64,000 nt of DNA, taken from CAYFWF01 sp964346815. Its GTDB lineage: Bacteria > Acidobacteriota > Aminicenantia > Aminicenantales > Aminicenantaceae. Shown here piece by piece: positions 50,757 to 60,509 of the stretch; the stretch's first letter is position 1; each line of letters starts with the position of its first letter. The stretch covers positions 1-64,000 of the forward strand of contig CAYFWF010000059.1 in assembly GCA_964346815.1 (NCBI GenBank). Reading direction: 5' to 3'. The position numbers and the translations under genes were made by a program. Under the pieces are notes generated by a model. It was not told where the DNA came from. It searched no databases and saw only the letters and a program-made list of their open reading frames with translations.

Positions 50757-52589
50757 ATGAAAAGCAAACGTATCCCGGGTGAGTTTGCTCTCTCACTCAT
50801 CTGCATGCTATTCCTCCTCTTCCTCTCTAATCTCTCCTGTAAAAAGAGCAGCGGAGTTCATCACGTTTCTGCTCAGATCGAGGAACCAACCGATCCTTCC
50901 CTCCTCAGTGCAAATGATATCAAAACCCACCCGGCTTATCAGTCCACGTATTTCACAACCGAGGCAACAACGCTAAAAGGCCATGCCATAATTCTGGACT
51001 CAGGAATCAAAAAGATAACCTATCTCCCAAAAAAGGAGGGGGATTTCCAGCTCCACTTAGAATTGTTCGCCAAAATCAAGGATCAAACAATCCTTCGGCT
51101 TTACCAAAACAGCTCCCTCCTTGTGGATAAACTCCTGTCAAAGAGTCAGCACACCACACTCCTGACAGATCTCTCTTTGTCGAAATCGGACAAAATCACT
51201 CTTTCGGTAAAGGGGAAAGGAGCACTCGTTGTCGGCGATCTGGTTCTTTCCCAGAAAACAGCCCAAGAGGAAAGAAATTATGTCTTTTTGATTTGTGCGG
51301 ATACGCTGCGTGCAGACCATCTCCAAACCTACGGATACCAAAAAGAAACATCTCCCTTTCTTGACAAATTCGCCCAGGACAGCATTGTATTTTATAATGC
51401 TTATGCCCAAGCACCCTGGACGCTTCCCTCTCATATGTCACTTTTCACAGCCCTTTACGAATTCAACCATGGGATAAAACGGGGGACCATCATCTCTCCA
51501 AATATTCATTATCTGGTTGAAGAATTGGCTCAAAAATTTTCAACTCGAAGCTTTAACGGCGGAATCTATGTCTCTTCGAATTTTGGTTTTTTCCGTGGTT
51601 TCGATCTCTTCAAGAGCATTCCTCACGATCAGTATTCTCCCGAGGCAACGAGGAAACTCTTCAATTTGGCCAGAAATGATCTTAATAAAACCAGCTTTCT
51701 CCATGCTTTCTATTTTCTGCACACCTACCAAACCCACAGTCCCTATAATCCTCCTCTGAATCATCTCAAACGGTTTAATCCGGCTCCCAAATATACCTAT
51801 CTCTCAGCCCCGACCGTAGGTTCCAACCATAAGGAACAGTACAAGCAACTCCCCCAAGAAATGGTCGACGCTTACATCGATCTTTATGACGCAGAAATCT
51901 TTGTCTTTGATCTATGGTTCGGCAGATTTCTTGATTATTTAAAGAAACAAAATATCTACGACAACTCCATGATCATATTCATGTCTGACCACGGTGAAGA
52001 ATTTTTCGATCATGCAGGATGGGGGCACACCCATTCCCTTTACAATGAACTCATCCGCGTCCCGCTCATCATTAAATTGCCCCAAAACCGGTTCCAAGGC
52101 ACACGGCTCGAAACCGAAGTGGGATTGATCGATATCATGCCTTTTATTCTCAATTACTACGATATCCCTTTTGACGAGAAGGCCGTAGACGGAAAAGACT
52201 TGATGCCGGTCATAAGAGGCAAGGGGCGGAATCGGATTCTGATATCCTCCCTGACCAGCGGCTTCTATATTCCGAGCCTGCCTTTTAAAATTTCAAGGAT
52301 TGAAAACCATCGAAAAATCATATTCAATCTGCCGTATACAGAAGAAACCCTCGCTTTTTTCCGCACTCCCCCTCCTCCCTATCATCAGTTTGAATATTAT
52401 AACCTGCTCCAAGATCCTAGAGAAAAGACAAATATTTATGAATCTCGGATTGCTGAAATCAGAAAATACAGAGAGTTATTTGAAATCATCGTCCAGAAGG
52501 GAAGGAACAATCTCGAAAGCAAAGATAAGCCAGTGGAGTTTGATAAAAATCTCATAGAAGCATTGAAGTCTTTGGGATACGTGCATTAA
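50757..52589 (+). CDS. Sulfatase-like lipoprotein, Thr type (third copy)
   Basis: A 610-residue predicted lipoprotein (lipobox NLSC). It has the same layout as the preceding gene: an N-terminal beta-rich domain of about 160 residues, then VFLICADTLRADHLQTYG, PWTLPSHMSLFTAL (Thr for Cys, His for Arg) and MSDHGEEFFDHAGWGHTHSL; it ends LKSLGYVH. The two are clear tandem paralogues. The start is ATG 50757 at the signal peptide; the frame reaches ATG 50730. Its stop codon overlaps the stop of the convergent membrane glycosyltransferase gene by 4 bases. Confidence 0.82.
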   Translation: MKSKRIPGEFALSLICMLFLLFLSNLSCKKSSGVHHVSAQIEEPTDPSLLSANDIKTHPAYQSTYFTTEATTLKGHAIILDSGIKKITYLPKKEGDFQLHLELFAKIKDQTILRLYQNSSLLVDKLLSKSQHTTLLTDLSLSKSDKITLSVKGKGALVVGDLVLSQKTAQEERNYVFLICADTLRADHLQTYGYQKETSPFLDKFAQDSIVFYNAYAQAPWTLPSHMSLFTALYEFNHGIKRGTIISPNIHYLVEELAQKFSTRSFNGGIYVSSNFGFFRGFDLFKSIPHDQYSPEATRKLFNLARNDLNKTSFLHAFYFLHTYQTHSPYNPPLNHLKRFNPAPKYTYLSAPTVGSNHKEQYKQLPQEMVDAYIDLYDAEIFVFDLWFGRFLDYLKKQNIYDNSMIIFMSDHGEEFFDHAGWGHTHSLYNELIRVPLIIKLPQNRFQGTRLETEVGLIDIMPFILNYYDIPFDEKAVDGKDLMPVIRGKGRNRILISSLTSGFYIPSLPFKISRIENHRKIIFNLPYTEETLAFFRTPPPPYHQFEYYNLLQDPREKTNIYESRIAEIRKYRELFEIIVQKGRNNLESKDKPVEFDKNLIEALKSLGYVH

Positions 52590-55123
52590 TCTTCAATCCC
52601 CTTTTTCAAGAACGGCACGACAAACGAGGACGAATCTTCCCTGTACACTTTCAACCTTTCCAATACTACGCCGGTATTGGGAAAGTGGATATTTCCGCGG
52701 GAGTCCTTTGCCAGTAGTAGTGACTTATGCTTTGTGTCGAAACGCAAGGTTTTTTCCTCTCTTACCGAAACCGTCAGATTGTTCTCACCAGGCATGAGAA
52801 GATGGCCTGTGCCGTTCACATAAACGACTTGCTCATAGCGATTTGTCCATATGGTCGTATGGAAATTGAAAAAGGAATACAGTTCACATTCTACGGTATG
52901 GATGGAAGGATCTAAAACCGTCATTTCCAACTGCTCAAGAGGAAGGCCTCTGACGCTCTGTCTCTCCTCGTCTCTCATCGGAGTAAAAACAAGGGAGTCC
53001 CGCACATCCGAAATGATCAATTGCTTTTCCTGGAAGTCCTTGCCAATATCTATCTCCCCGAAGTCAAATATCGGCATGTTTAAAAAATAGATATATTTCT
53101 CGTATGTTCCTCCTTGGACAGCCAGGAACTCTGGAAAAGCGAATGTCGTGTTCTCTCTTGAAAAATCGAGCGGAAAGCTGATTCGGTGACTGCCTTTTTT
53201 CAAAACATAACGCCAGTCTCTCAAATCTCTCATGCTGAATTTCTCATCCTTTACTTCGTTGAGAAGAGGGTTGAAAATTCGGATATGGCCGTTTTGGATT
53301 AGGGGTTCTGGAATGTCTGCAAGTTTCTCCTTGAAAAATAAAAAAAGATTCCTTTTTTTGGACAGGTATCTGTTTTCTAAATTTGATTTGAAAAGCTCAT
53401 AAAAAACAGGGGATAAATCGATGGAAAAATTGGAGTAAAGCGTGTACCTTCCTGGAGGGATATCGTCTCTCTCGTATGTAACACCAAAATCATCCAAGAG
53501 CAGATCGGCCGGCTCTGACTTTGAAGAAGGAGCGAGAAACGCCTTGGATGTCCTCCCCCAGAGATCTCCGAGTTTCAATGCTGCGGGATAATACTTGGAA
53601 AAGGTGAATATTCCTGCAGGCCGTCCGGCCGATGGAGCGGTAATCAAGAGTTTGTCCTTTTTAACAAACGGGTCTAACCGCATGACATCCCAATAATTCC
53701 CGAGAATAACCTTTGGACCTGTCTTATCCAAGGCAGCGATTTCCTGTTTGTTTTTTCTGTGAATTTCTCTCAATTCCGGGAAACGGATCCCTGTTTTCCA
53801 AACGCTCACGCTTACAAACACAAGCAAAAAAAAGACTCTGGCCCCTTTTCTCTGGAATATTTTCATCTCTTGGAGGGCCTGGATGATTAGAACAAGAGGA
53901 AAGAGCGAATACACCCGGTAGTGGATCAGATAGCGTGGGGTGGGAGGATACCCTGAGAGAAACAGGAAAACCAAACTTCCGAGGAAAAAAATCAGAAGAT
54001 AGGTCTTTTTAAAATCCTTCTCCCTAAAAAAAAGAAACAATATGTAACCAAAGCTGAGCACAAACAATAAAAATATACAGAACGAAACGGCTGTGTTTAC
54101 ATCGAGGTCGAAAAAGATGCTTTCGAACATTTTGGCAAAAGAAGCGAGGTCAAAAATTTTCGAATCGTCCAGCGTGCGAGGTGAAAAAATAAGAAATTTT
54201 GTGTTTATAAAGTAATTATTGATCTCGGCCAAAATGTGGGGAAAATTTCCCACACAAAAACCCGCGGCAAGAGATCCGCTCGATCGTAGAATCATCTGGA
54301 TTTTTGTTCGAACCAGAAGATACCCAACAAGCCAACCGAATGCGATGAGAATGAAACCGATAGAAGGGAGATACATCCAGTAGAGAATCCCTCCAATGAC
54401 TCCGATCAGGAAAAAACATCTTTTCTTTTCGAATATGACCCCATAGACAAGGTACAGCAGGAGGAATTCAAAAAAAATGATGAACGGGATTCCCCGCACC
54501 ATATCACTGGTAAACAGATTCATGCCAGCGAGAGGAAGAGACAGAACAACGATGGGATAGAAAAAAGATCTTATGCCTGTGACTCTGCCGATCAGCAGAG
54601 CCGCAAAAGAAATAAAAAGAGCATACACCAAAAAATTCGCTGCCAGTACAGACAGATTCAATTGAGGCAAAAGTTTATAGAGAAAAGCATACAGATAGGC
54701 GGGAAGGCTTCCCTGATAGAATTGGCCATAGAAATAAATCGGAAAGCTGTCTCCCTGGGCGATATTTTTGACCATCAGAAGAGTAACAGATTTGTCTGCA
54801 TTGAGAAGGGTTAAATGATAGACGAGATAGGGAAGCCTGGTGAGGAGAACGAGGATAAACGTGGCAAAAAAATAAAAGACATACGTTTTCGTTCGGTTAG
54901 AAAAGGCCGATTTCCATTTTTGTCTCTTCAGGACAACAAGGGCCGCAAACAGCGCGACCAGAAGGGCCGACAATTCATTCCTGATATGGGAGAGAGAAGG
55001 ACGAAACCGGGGAAGGGAGGGGGAGAAAAAAGAATAGACAAAAACCAAGAAAGTAAGAATAAAAAGGAGTGGAATGAGTCTTTCAAAAACGTTTTTCTGT
55101 TTAAAAAACGCATTTCCTATCAT
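52586..55123 (-). CDS. GT39/ArnT-like membrane glycosyltransferase with large C-terminal domain
   Basis: An 845-residue membrane protein. About ten to twelve hydrophobic helices fill residues 15-450; the first loop carries NADKSVTLLMVKNIAQGDSF and FYGQFYQGSLPAY, in the place where GT-C enzymes (ArnT, PMT, GT39/GT83) keep their lipid-donor-binding acidic residues. A C-terminal soluble domain of about 380 residues is predicted to lie outside the membrane; its strands (EFLAVQGGTYEKYIYFLN) suggest a beta-sandwich. Such enzymes move sugars from polyprenyl phosphate to surface molecules. The assignment rests on topology rather than a full motif match. It reads toward the sulfatase-like pair. Confidence 0.65.
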   Translation of the reverse strand: MIGNAFFKQKNVFERLIPLLFILTFLVFVYSFFSPSLPRFRPSLSHIRNELSALLVALFAALVVLKRQKWKSAFSNRTKTYVFYFFATFILVLLTRLPYLVYHLTLLNADKSVTLLMVKNIAQGDSFPIYFYGQFYQGSLPAYLYAFLYKLLPQLNLSVLAANFLVYALFISFAALLIGRVTGIRSFFYPIVVLSLPLAGMNLFTSDMVRGIPFIIFFEFLLLYLVYGVIFEKKRCFFLIGVIGGILYWMYLPSIGFILIAFGWLVGYLLVRTKIQMILRSSGSLAAGFCVGNFPHILAEINNYFINTKFLIFSPRTLDDSKIFDLASFAKMFESIFFDLDVNTAVSFCIFLLFVLSFGYILFLFFREKDFKKTYLLIFFLGSLVFLFLSGYPPTPRYLIHYRVYSLFPLVLIIQALQEMKIFQRKGARVFFLLVFVSVSVWKTGIRFPELREIHRKNKQEIAALDKTGPKVILGNYWDVMRLDPFVKKDKLLITAPSAGRPAGIFTFSKYYPAALKLGDLWGRTSKAFLAPSSKSEPADLLLDDFGVTYERDDIPPGRYTLYSNFSIDLSPVFYELFKSNLENRYLSKKRNLFLFFKEKLADIPEPLIQNGHIRIFNPLLNEVKDEKFSMRDLRDWRYVLKKGSHRISFPLDFSRENTTFAFPEFLAVQGGTYEKYIYFLNMPIFDFGEIDIGKDFQEKQLIISDVRDSLVFTPMRDEERQSVRGLPLEQLEMTVLDPSIHTVECELYSFFNFHTTIWTNRYEQVVYVNGTGHLLMPGENNLTVSVREEKTLRFDTKHKSLLLAKDSRGNIHFPNTGVVLERLKVYREDSSSFVVPFLKKGIED

Positions 55124-55316
55124 AAATCTTGGACAAACTCGAGAATTGTCCCCGTCAATTCTAACCGTTTCTGCCTTTTGCGGTCAATAAATCCGGAGTA
55201 TCGCCTACTCAAAACCGCCCCATTTCGTACGTACAGTCACTTTATTGAAGAACGGCTGTCAGCAGGAGGGATCTAAACGAAACTCGGCAAGGACTACCGA
55301 TACTGCATCCCTTCTA

Positions 55317-56750
55317 TCATTGGATGGTGAGAGTCGCTGCCTCTCCGACGATATCTTGATCGTCAACCGCAACCAGCTCATAGGTGTAGGTCTTGTTGGG
55401 AGTGGCGAATCGCCTGTAATACTCGAATGTGTTTGCATCGATCTCGCCGACAAGAAGACGGTTGATGCCGTCAATCTCGTACAGCTTGTATTTAACGATA
55501 TTTTCGTTTTCCGGATTCGGCTGCCAGGTAAGATGGTGGATCTGTTCCCGGTAGAAAAGTGTTCTGTTTTCCAGGACTTGACCAGTGAAATTTTGCGGGG
55601 CCTTGACCGGCTGGAGGGCTTGAACCCTTTCGTACCAGATTTCACGATTAGTGCCGATCCCTCCGCCGTCTTCCCAAACAACATGCATCACATAGTTTTC
55701 GTCGATCCATACCCCAGGATGTCCGGCTCCCTCTTTGGCAGGAGAAACCTGGACGGGCAGCTCCCAGTCTTCGCCATCCTTTTTGACCGCATAATAGAGA
55801 GTATCCTTGTTGTTATCTGTCTGAGTAAAGACCGTTGTTAATGAAGGGCTGAGGTAGCAGAGCTCAGACATCTGCAGAGGAGCATTTCCGCTCGATATGA
55901 TCTTTTTAGCTTTCCAGTTCTCTCCTTGCTTCTCTCTATAATAAAGGTTCCCATCTTCATCGCTCCAAACGATATGCACGTTGTTATCCTTGTCGACTTC
56001 CAACTCGGGATAATATGCGGAGGGAGCCACCGTGGTCTCCTTGAAAGGCCTCCAATAGATTCCCCTATCCCCCTCCTTGTAATAGAGTTTCCAGGGGGCT
56101 GCAAACGGACTTCCCTGCATGTAGCAACAGTATATCCTGTTGTCCTTGACTTTAAAGTCGGGATTTTTGCTTGCCTCATTCGCATTCCAGGAGATGCGTT
56201 CGTAGAGGCTGAGCCATGAAGTCTCGGTGTCTTTCTTATATTGCATGACAATATCCGACCCGCTGTAGGGGGGAGAGTTTTGATGCATCCATAAAATATG
56301 GATCATATCGTTTTCTATATCGATTCTGGTCCATTCAGAGTTGTCTTCGCTCAGCCAAATCATCGTGGCATTCGACCATCCTGTCCCCGGTGAGTAGACG
56401 GCATGATAGATTTCTCTGTCCATAACCGAAGAACCATCCGCATAACAGAGATGAAAGTTTCCTTTAGAGTCCACATCGAGCTGAGGAGTGTATGCCTCAG
56501 ATTTTGTTATGCCTGTATTTTTTGGGCCCGACCACTGGCTGTTTTCAAAGACGTTGTAATAAAGGTTACCGCTTTCGGCATTCTTCTGGGTGTTTTCGCA
56601 CCAAACGACGAGAACGATCCCGTTCTGGTTCACGGCAACCGTGGGACGGACAGATTCGTTTGATGATTTGGAAAGGTTTTCCTCGCCGTGTATAGCGGAG
56701 ACCATACAGATCGAAAGGAGGAAAACCATAAGGTACTTTTTTCCTTTCAT
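55317..56750 (-). CDS. Secreted BNR-like propeller protein with FN3 domain
   Basis: A 477-residue secreted protein. Signal peptide MVFLLSICMVSAIHG. Residues 30-370 contain repeated blades of a sialidase-like propeller: RPTVAVNQNGIVLVVWCEN, PQLDVDSKGNFHLCYADG, YPELEVDKDNNVHIVWSDE and PGVWIDENYVMHVVWEDG, each with a D-x-x-G/N-x-hydrophobic-H-hydrophobic-x-W pattern. The C-terminus (about 385-477) is a fibronectin type III domain (HLTWQPNPENENIVKYKLYE). No catalytic sialidase residues are evident, so it is probably a binding protein. Confidence 0.78.
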   Translation of the reverse strand: MKGKKYLMVFLLSICMVSAIHGEENLSKSSNESVRPTVAVNQNGIVLVVWCENTQKNAESGNLYYNVFENSQWSGPKNTGITKSEAYTPQLDVDSKGNFHLCYADGSSVMDREIYHAVYSPGTGWSNATMIWLSEDNSEWTRIDIENDMIHILWMHQNSPPYSGSDIVMQYKKDTETSWLSLYERISWNANEASKNPDFKVKDNRIYCCYMQGSPFAAPWKLYYKEGDRGIYWRPFKETTVAPSAYYPELEVDKDNNVHIVWSDEDGNLYYREKQGENWKAKKIISSGNAPLQMSELCYLSPSLTTVFTQTDNNKDTLYYAVKKDGEDWELPVQVSPAKEGAGHPGVWIDENYVMHVVWEDGGGIGTNREIWYERVQALQPVKAPQNFTGQVLENRTLFYREQIHHLTWQPNPENENIVKYKLYEIDGINRLLVGEIDANTFEYYRRFATPNKTYTYELVAVDDQDIVGEAATLTIQ

Positions 56751-57149
56751 TTTTTTCTCCCTAAAATTGAGTCAATAATCGTAGCTAAGATAACTGACTT
56801 TGTCAACGGAAAATTATGCGGCTCTCTTCCATTTTGTGCGGGTTAACTCTAATGGAAAAAGCTATCAGATATGTCTGCAGCGGCATTGAGGATCTAGCCT
56901 TCCCGATTCTCCTTGGAGGGGAAACTGACTCCCCCCTTCCAACGCTCCCTCCGCTCGCTGCCTCCCCTTCTCGGGCTTCGCCCTGCGACCAAGGGAACAT
57001 ACCCCCCTGGAACCCCCAACAACGTTTCTCCAAACGCCGTCGTCCTTCGAGGGAATCCGACAAAGTCGGACGGCGAGGATGTATTGAGCTCGACTTTACC
57101 AAAGGCTCAATGATCCTATGGCCGGAGACAGGAAAGATCCTCTTCCTGT
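56751..57149. other. Gene-free, GC-rich intergenic stretch
   Basis: No plausible gene on either strand. From about 56920 to 57090 the sequence is richer in G and C than its surroundings, with poly-C tracts and short repeats such as TCGGGCTTCGCCC and CGCCGTCG/CGGACGGCG. It resembles non-coding repeat elements seen at many loci in some genomes; no second full copy is present here. Confidence 0.45.
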
Positions 57150-58982
57150 TTATGACTTAATCCAGAGAGAATCCTCTGCTTTATCAAGTTGTGAGCGGCT
57201 CGAGTCTGGAAGGTTTCGGTACCAAGTGATCCGCAGGATAAAAACAGCAGTCAATCCAATGCCGAGGCAGATCAGCGAGTTGTTATACCAATGCCCCACC
57301 AGATACATCGGGAATAGATAAAAGGAGGCTATCGCAATCATTCCCAAAAGAACATTCAGAATGGTGATCCAGACATTTTCTGAGCGAGAAACGCTGACTC
57401 CAGGAAGAATTCTCGAGATTCCCTTGACCGGCCTCCAAAAGCCAAAGGGGCGGACCGATCGGTAAAAAGAAAGAAGAACTTTCTTCTCGACCGGACGAGT
57501 GAGGAGGGATCCAAAAATGCTCAAAAGAAGAGACACGATGACGATAAAAGGAAACACAAACAAGGCTTGCCATGTATCGAAGAACAGGGCCATTATGGAA
57601 AGGCACATTCCTCCCAACGTGCCCCACGCATACCCCCAACCATTCATCCGCCACCAGTACCAGCGGAGAACATTGGGTATGACGATTCCTGCACCCAGGG
57701 TGACCATCATCCAGTTCCAAATTTCGGCGATCGACCGGCTCTGAAAGCCAATGATCAAACCCAATACAACCAGGCATACCGTGGCCAGGTAGCTGAATCG
57801 AACGGCTTGTTTCTCTGTGGCACTGGGACGAATGTACGGCTGCCAGATGTCGCGCACGATGAAAGATGCCCCGCTATTGACTGTGGAACTGAAGGTGGAC
57901 ATGAAAGCGGCCAGCAGCCCTGCAATGACGATTCCTCTTATTCCTACAGGGAGATAGTCGCGCAGAACAAGGGGCATCACTTTCTCAGAATCCGTGATTC
58001 CGAGCACTCCAGTTAAAGCAAGAAGCGCGATCCCCATCACCATGGCCCAGCGCACGATAAGAAAGGCACTCCATGAAGCACCTACTTTGGCTGCATCCCG
58101 GTCATCTCGGGCGGCCAGGAAACGCTGGAAGTCATACATCTGCGCCGGTCCGCCTGCATTCATCAACAGTCCTTTCAGCACCCAGATGATGACAAGCGCA
58201 CCGAAAAATTCGAATTGGGCATTCTCCGTGCCAGCAAAACCCGAAATCCGCCATGGGACATGTAAAGAAGCGAAGCCTTCGGGCAGATGGCTCAAAACCT
58301 CAGGATTAAGCTCGGCCCAAGCAATGGCAGCGATAATCAAGCTGCTCAGGGTGAGAACGACAGTCTGAACTACGTCAGTGACGACAACGCTGAAGAGACC
58401 ACCTAAAACCACATAAAGTGTGGTAATGCCTATGATGATGATTGCCAGGAACGCCGCTTTGTGTTCCGTTAAAAGGGCATAAATCCAGGGATTCTCTACC
58501 TTTGATGCCAAAGACTCCAGAGGGATATAAACAGAGGCAAATTTTCCGATCCCTTGAAAAGCGTAGCCTATAAAGCTGGCTAAAGTAAGAATAGCCATCA
58601 AAGCATAGGCGGTGCGGGCCACTCGACCTGCTGTTCCATCGCCAAAGCGTATCTTCATCCACTCTGCTGCGGTCATCACGTTCGAGCGGCGCACCCACTT
58701 TCCCATATAAGACAGGAAAAAAGCTCCCATCAGGAATCCCCACATCCAATGATGCCACATGGATTTCATTCCCAAAACGAAAAGGATGGAAACGATCCAC
58801 ATGGTGCCCGTGATGTCAAAATTGGATACCGAGCCAGACATGGACAGCAACAGCCAGTGAAATTTCTTTGCCCCTAAGAAGTAAGAGTCGAGACTTCTGG
58901 AGGCCCGCTTTTTGTACCAGAAGCCCAATCCTATCACCACCCCGAAATAGAAGACGATGATGCCCGCATCTAAAATCGTCAT
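57150..58982 (-). CDS. Sodium:solute symporter (SSS family)
   Basis: A 610-residue inner-membrane protein with about 14 helices importing a solute with sodium. Family features: MTILDAGIIVFYFGVVIGLG (TM1), LGAKKFHWLLLSMSG, NAGGPAQMYDFQRFLAA, GIVIAGLLAAFMSTFSST with the Ser-Thr sodium-site region, and SGASFIVRDIW. I chose ATG 58982 with GAGAGAG upstream; a TTG lies at 58994. It starts 14 bases after the UroD-type gene, so the two form an operon. Sugar or carboxylate uptake is likely; the substrate is unproven. Confidence 0.9.
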   Translation of the reverse strand: MTILDAGIIVFYFGVVIGLGFWYKKRASRSLDSYFLGAKKFHWLLLSMSGSVSNFDITGTMWIVSILFVLGMKSMWHHWMWGFLMGAFFLSYMGKWVRRSNVMTAAEWMKIRFGDGTAGRVARTAYALMAILTLASFIGYAFQGIGKFASVYIPLESLASKVENPWIYALLTEHKAAFLAIIIIGITTLYVVLGGLFSVVVTDVVQTVVLTLSSLIIAAIAWAELNPEVLSHLPEGFASLHVPWRISGFAGTENAQFEFFGALVIIWVLKGLLMNAGGPAQMYDFQRFLAARDDRDAAKVGASWSAFLIVRWAMVMGIALLALTGVLGITDSEKVMPLVLRDYLPVGIRGIVIAGLLAAFMSTFSSTVNSGASFIVRDIWQPYIRPSATEKQAVRFSYLATVCLVVLGLIIGFQSRSIAEIWNWMMVTLGAGIVIPNVLRWYWWRMNGWGYAWGTLGGMCLSIMALFFDTWQALFVFPFIVIVSLLLSIFGSLLTRPVEKKVLLSFYRSVRPFGFWRPVKGISRILPGVSVSRSENVWITILNVLLGMIAIASFYLFPMYLVGHWYNNSLICLGIGLTAVFILRITWYRNLPDSSRSQLDKAEDSLWIKS

Positions 58983-58996
58983 GTTCTCTCTCAATA

Positions 58997-60268
58997 TTAG
59001 GAGGTTCTGTTAACAGCACCGAACATAGCGGCAACATTCTCTGGGGGTACATCAGCCAGGATGTTATGCACCTGCTGGAATACGAATCCGCCTCCTGGTT
59101 TGAGCAGCATCACTTGCCCTTCGGCATGGGCAGCGACTCGATCGGGAGATGCACGAGGCAGGACATCACGCGTATCGCATCCGCCACCCCAAAGGCATAT
59201 TTTCCCGCCATACTCTGCTTTCAATTCGGCCGGATTCATACCCGCTGCATTGACCTGGACAGGATTGATAGCATCCAAGCCCGCATTGATGAGGTCATCC
59301 AACAGTTCGCGGACTCCGCCGCAGCAATGAAGCATGACTTTGACATCGGCCAGCTCTTTTGAGCGCTGCCAAAGCCTCTGATGGTACGGTTTGATCATCT
59401 TACGGTACATATGGGGAGATATCAGAGGGCCGGTCTGCCCTCCCAGGTCATCCCCAAAAACGATGATGTCGATGTAAGGACCCACGGCCCCCAGCCATTT
59501 TTCCAGGTTTTCCAGATGCAGGGCACAGAGTTTTTCAGAAAAACGGGTGACCTGATCAGGAAAAAGGCCCAAATACATCAAATAATTATCGTTTCTGAAC
59601 AGCATCTGAGGGATCTCAAACATGTTCCCTCCAAAAAGTCCGAGGATGGCCCGATCTGTCGATTGCCGGAGATTTTTGGCTCGAAGGGCCATTTCTGCGA
59701 GTCCCTCTTCATCCAAAGGCAGATGTCCGCCCGGGCTGGCCACGCCGGTCCAGACTGTCTGGGAGAGGACTTCTTCTAAATCCGAAAAATCATCATCTGC
59801 AAACGTCCGGTCCATCAGTGGAAAATATGTCTGCTCGAAATACAGAAATCCTTTTCTTTGAACAGCTAGCTCCTTTCCCTCCTCTGTTAGAAGCAGCCAA
59901 TCCCCGCCTCGCTGATCAACCTTAATATAGCGGGGAATTTTACAGGGAGTTCCATCCGGCAAGATCCAATCTTTCCAGTCTTTCTCCTCCAGCAAAAATC
60001 CTCTTCCCATCTCGATGGTATCCACCCCGAACAAATCCAGCACGTCGTCGTCTACGATGGCCAGCTGCTGGATCATATCGTAAACCCGAACCGGCATAGT
60101 AGGAAGGCCCAAGTGCTGGCGGAGTTTTGGGTAAATCAAAGCCGCAATCCCCGAGGAACGATGTCCGGAAAAATCGATGGGAACTCTATCTGTTTCAACA
60201 TTTGACAAGGCAGCGAGGATCCTCTCTCTCGAAGTCATTTCATGAAAGTATACCTCATCCGAAAACAT
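58997..60268 (-). CDS. Uroporphyrinogen-decarboxylase-fold (URO-D/MtaA-like) protein
   Basis: A 423-residue cytoplasmic protein with the URO-D barrel: MTSRERILAALSNVETDRVP, DIIVFGDDLGGQTGPLISP, VMLHCCGGVRELLDDLI with a His-x-Cys metal-binding look, and LKPGGGFVFQQVHNI. It is not HemE-like; this branch includes corrinoid methyltransferases and many uncharacterised proteins found beside sugar transporters. ATG 60268 follows AAAGGAATTTACTTG; an alternative is ATG 60238 at MTSRER. It is the first gene of the pair with the sodium symporter. Confidence 0.87.
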   Translation of the reverse strand: MFSDEVYFHEMTSRERILAALSNVETDRVPIDFSGHRSSGIAALIYPKLRQHLGLPTMPVRVYDMIQQLAIVDDDVLDLFGVDTIEMGRGFLLEEKDWKDWILPDGTPCKIPRYIKVDQRGGDWLLLTEEGKELAVQRKGFLYFEQTYFPLMDRTFADDDFSDLEEVLSQTVWTGVASPGGHLPLDEEGLAEMALRAKNLRQSTDRAILGLFGGNMFEIPQMLFRNDNYLMYLGLFPDQVTRFSEKLCALHLENLEKWLGAVGPYIDIIVFGDDLGGQTGPLISPHMYRKMIKPYHQRLWQRSKELADVKVMLHCCGGVRELLDDLINAGLDAINPVQVNAAGMNPAELKAEYGGKICLWGGGCDTRDVLPRASPDRVAAHAEGQVMLLKPGGGFVFQQVHNILADVPPENVAAMFGAVNRTS

Positions 60269-60509
60269 CAAGTAAATTCCTTTCTATGCGTTCGGCACCG
60301 CACTTTTTCATAAGGTGCATCAATAAGAACAGAAAAGAGTGAAAACATTTGGAGCTCTTAGGCGTCCTTATCAGTGAGGGAGTAATTCAGTCGGTTGCTG
60401 TATGAAATCACCGTCAAAATCACCCTTAAGGGCTATTTACTCTTATGAGATATTTCACCATAATGAGCATGATTATGCGTGCGATAACATATTAAAAGGG
60501 CAGAATTCT

